Assembly (NCBI GenBank): GCA_022510985.1
Contig: JAFLSL010000074.1
Coordinates: 1-6,037, forward strand
DNA length: 6,037 nucleotides
Direction: 5' to 3'
DNA from: Ruminococcus sp.
GTDB taxonomy: Bacteria > Bacillota > Clostridia > Oscillospirales > Acutalibacteraceae
Shown here: positions 5,042-6,037 of the stretch, in pieces
How positions within the stretch are numbered: position 1 is the first letter of the stretch
Layout: each line of letters opens with the position of its first letter
Notes under the pieces: generated by a model
What the model saw: the letters and a program-made list of their open reading frames with translations, nothing else
What the model was told of the DNA's origin: nothing
Databases searched by the model: none
Position numbers and translations under genes: made by a program

Positions 5042-6037
5042 ATGTCAAAAGGTAAGTTTGGAGTTCACGGCGGTCAGTTTATTCCCGAGACGCTGATGAA
5101 TGCGGTTATTGAGCTTGAAAAAGCGTACGATTATTATAAAAACGATCCCGAGTTTATCGCCGAGTTCAATCGGCTCTTAAAGGAATACGCGGGCAGACCG
5201 TCGCTCCTTTACTATGCTGAAAAGATGACTAAGGATTTAGGCGGTGCGAAGATTTATTTAAAGAGAGAGGACCTAAACCATACAGGTGCCCACAAAGTAA
5301 ACAACTGCCTCGGTCAGGTTTTACTTGCCAAGAAAATGGGCAAAAAGCGTGTTATCGCCGAAACGGGTGCAGGTCAGCACGGCGTTGCGACCGCGACTGT
5401 AGCGGCCCTGCTCGGAATGGAATGTGAAATCTATATGGGTAAGGTCGACACCGAGCGTCAGGCTTTGAACTGCTATCGTATGGAGCTTTTGGGTGCAAAG
5501 GTGCACGCCGTAACTTCGGGTACTCAGACCTTAAAAGACGCGGTAAACGAGGCTTTGAGAGAATGGACCTCGAGAGTTGACGATACCTTGTATGTAATCG
5601 GCTCGGTAATGGGACCGCATCCGTTCCCGACTATTGTTCGCGATTTCCAGTCGGTAATCGGAAAAGAAGTTAAAAAGGAAATGCTCGAAAAAGAAGGCAG
5701 ACTTCCGGACGTTTGTATGGCTTGCGTCGGCGGCGGAAGTAACGCTATGGGACTTTTCTACGATTTTATCGAGGATAAGGACGTCAAGCTTATCGGCTGC
5801 GAGGCAGCGGGCTTAGGCGTTGACAACGAAAAGAACGCCGCTACGGTTGCAAACGGCGGACTTGGAATTTTCCACGGTATGAAGTCGTATTTTATTCAGG
5901 ACGAATACGGTCAGATTGCACCTGTTTATTCAATCTCAGCCGGACTTGACTACCCCGGAGTAGGCACAGAGCACGCTAATCTTTACGATACGGGACGTGC
6001 CGCTTACGTTCCTGTTACTGACGAAGAGGCTGTGCAG
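5042..6037 (+). CDS. trpB: Tryptophan synthase beta chain (TrpB), 3' end cut by window
   Basis: TrpB is the PLP-dependent subunit of tryptophan synthase. It joins indole, channelled from the alpha subunit TrpA, to L-serine to form L-tryptophan. The window holds 332 codons with no stop, and comparison with usual lengths near 390-400 suggests about 60 residues are missing. The N-terminus ([15 protein letters not shown]) is typical of the TrpB1 class that pairs with TrpA. The PLP lysine is Lys85 in HTGAHKVNN. The substrate carboxylate loop ETGAGQHG (107-114) contains the catalytic Glu107. The PLP phosphate loop GGGSNA (230-235) and the [10 protein letters not shown] segment (299-308) are intact. 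It starts five bases after trpF. A GAAGAAAGG (5022-5030) inside trpF is a fairly distant ribosome binding site, so coupling with trpF is likely. Complete trpA should follow outside the window. Confidence 0.96.
   Translation, partial: MSKGKFGVHGGQFIPETLMNAVIELEKAYDYYKNDPEFIAEFNRLLKEYAGRPSLLYYAEKMTKDLGGAKIYLKREDLNHTGAHKVNNCLGQVLLAKKMGKKRVIAETGAGQHGVATATVAALLGMECEIYMGKVDTERQALNCYRMELLGAKVHAVTSGTQTLKDAVNEALREWTSRVDDTLYVIGSVMGPHPFPTIVRDFQSVIGKEVKKEMLEKEGRLPDVCMACVGGGSNAMGLFYDFIEDKDVKLIGCEAAGLGVDNEKNAATVANGGLGIFHGMKSYFIQDEYGQIAPVYSISAGLDYPGVGTEHANLYDTGRAAYVPVTDEEAVQ

Noticed and set aside
1..6037. Mobile element, CRISPR array, defence or other novel system
   Set aside because: No transposase, terminal inverted repeats, regularly spaced repeats, tRNA or rRNA are seen. 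All coding space is occupied by trp genes.

Overview
The window holds most of a tryptophan biosynthesis operon, all on the + strand, in the order trpE-trpG-trpD-trpC-trpF-trpB. It is preceded by about 545 bases of regulatory leader. The last gene, trpB, runs off the right edge and trpA is not in view. The source looks like a low-to-moderate GC Bacillota bacterium, most likely a Clostridia member. The reasons are a near-ideal sigma-A promoter, a T-box (tRNA-sensing) leader, purine-rich Shine-Dalgarno sites, and the EGDCFB order with separate trpE, trpG, trpC and trpF. Genus or species cannot be read from this sequence.

Region 1-545 has no supported gene. A consensus promoter (TTGACA-17-TATAAT, 62-90) drives a T-box leader (about 97-374). 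Stem I can be drawn base by base and carries a Trp specifier codon, TGG, at 201-203. It is followed by a IIA/B-type pseudoknot, a short stem III, the T-box sequence GGGTGGTACCGC (313-324), and mutually exclusive antiterminator (313-347) and terminator (336-374) folds. Past the terminator lies a second promoter-like sequence (TAGACA-17-TATAAT, 390-418), which would bypass T-box control if active. An imperfect direct repeat, spaced 473 bp, flanks the whole promoter/T-box cassette (10-53 and 483-526). It suggests that the leader was once duplicated.

Region 546-6037 is a tightly packed operon. trpE and trpG overlap by 4 bp, one base separates trpG from trpD, 32 bp separate trpD from trpC, trpC and trpF overlap by 14 bp, and 5 bp separate trpF from trpB. 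TrpE and TrpG form anthranilate synthase (chorismate plus glutamine to anthranilate). TrpD adds phosphoribose, TrpF isomerises the product, TrpC closes the indole ring, and TrpB condenses indole with serine to give tryptophan. The motifs of each family appear intact, so the pathway looks functional apart from the unseen trpA and trpB 3' end.

I see no previously undescribed system. The points worth checking are in the leader: the possible second promoter, the flanking repeat that hints at a tandem leader upstream of the window, and a U at the T-box position facing the tRNA discriminator base.
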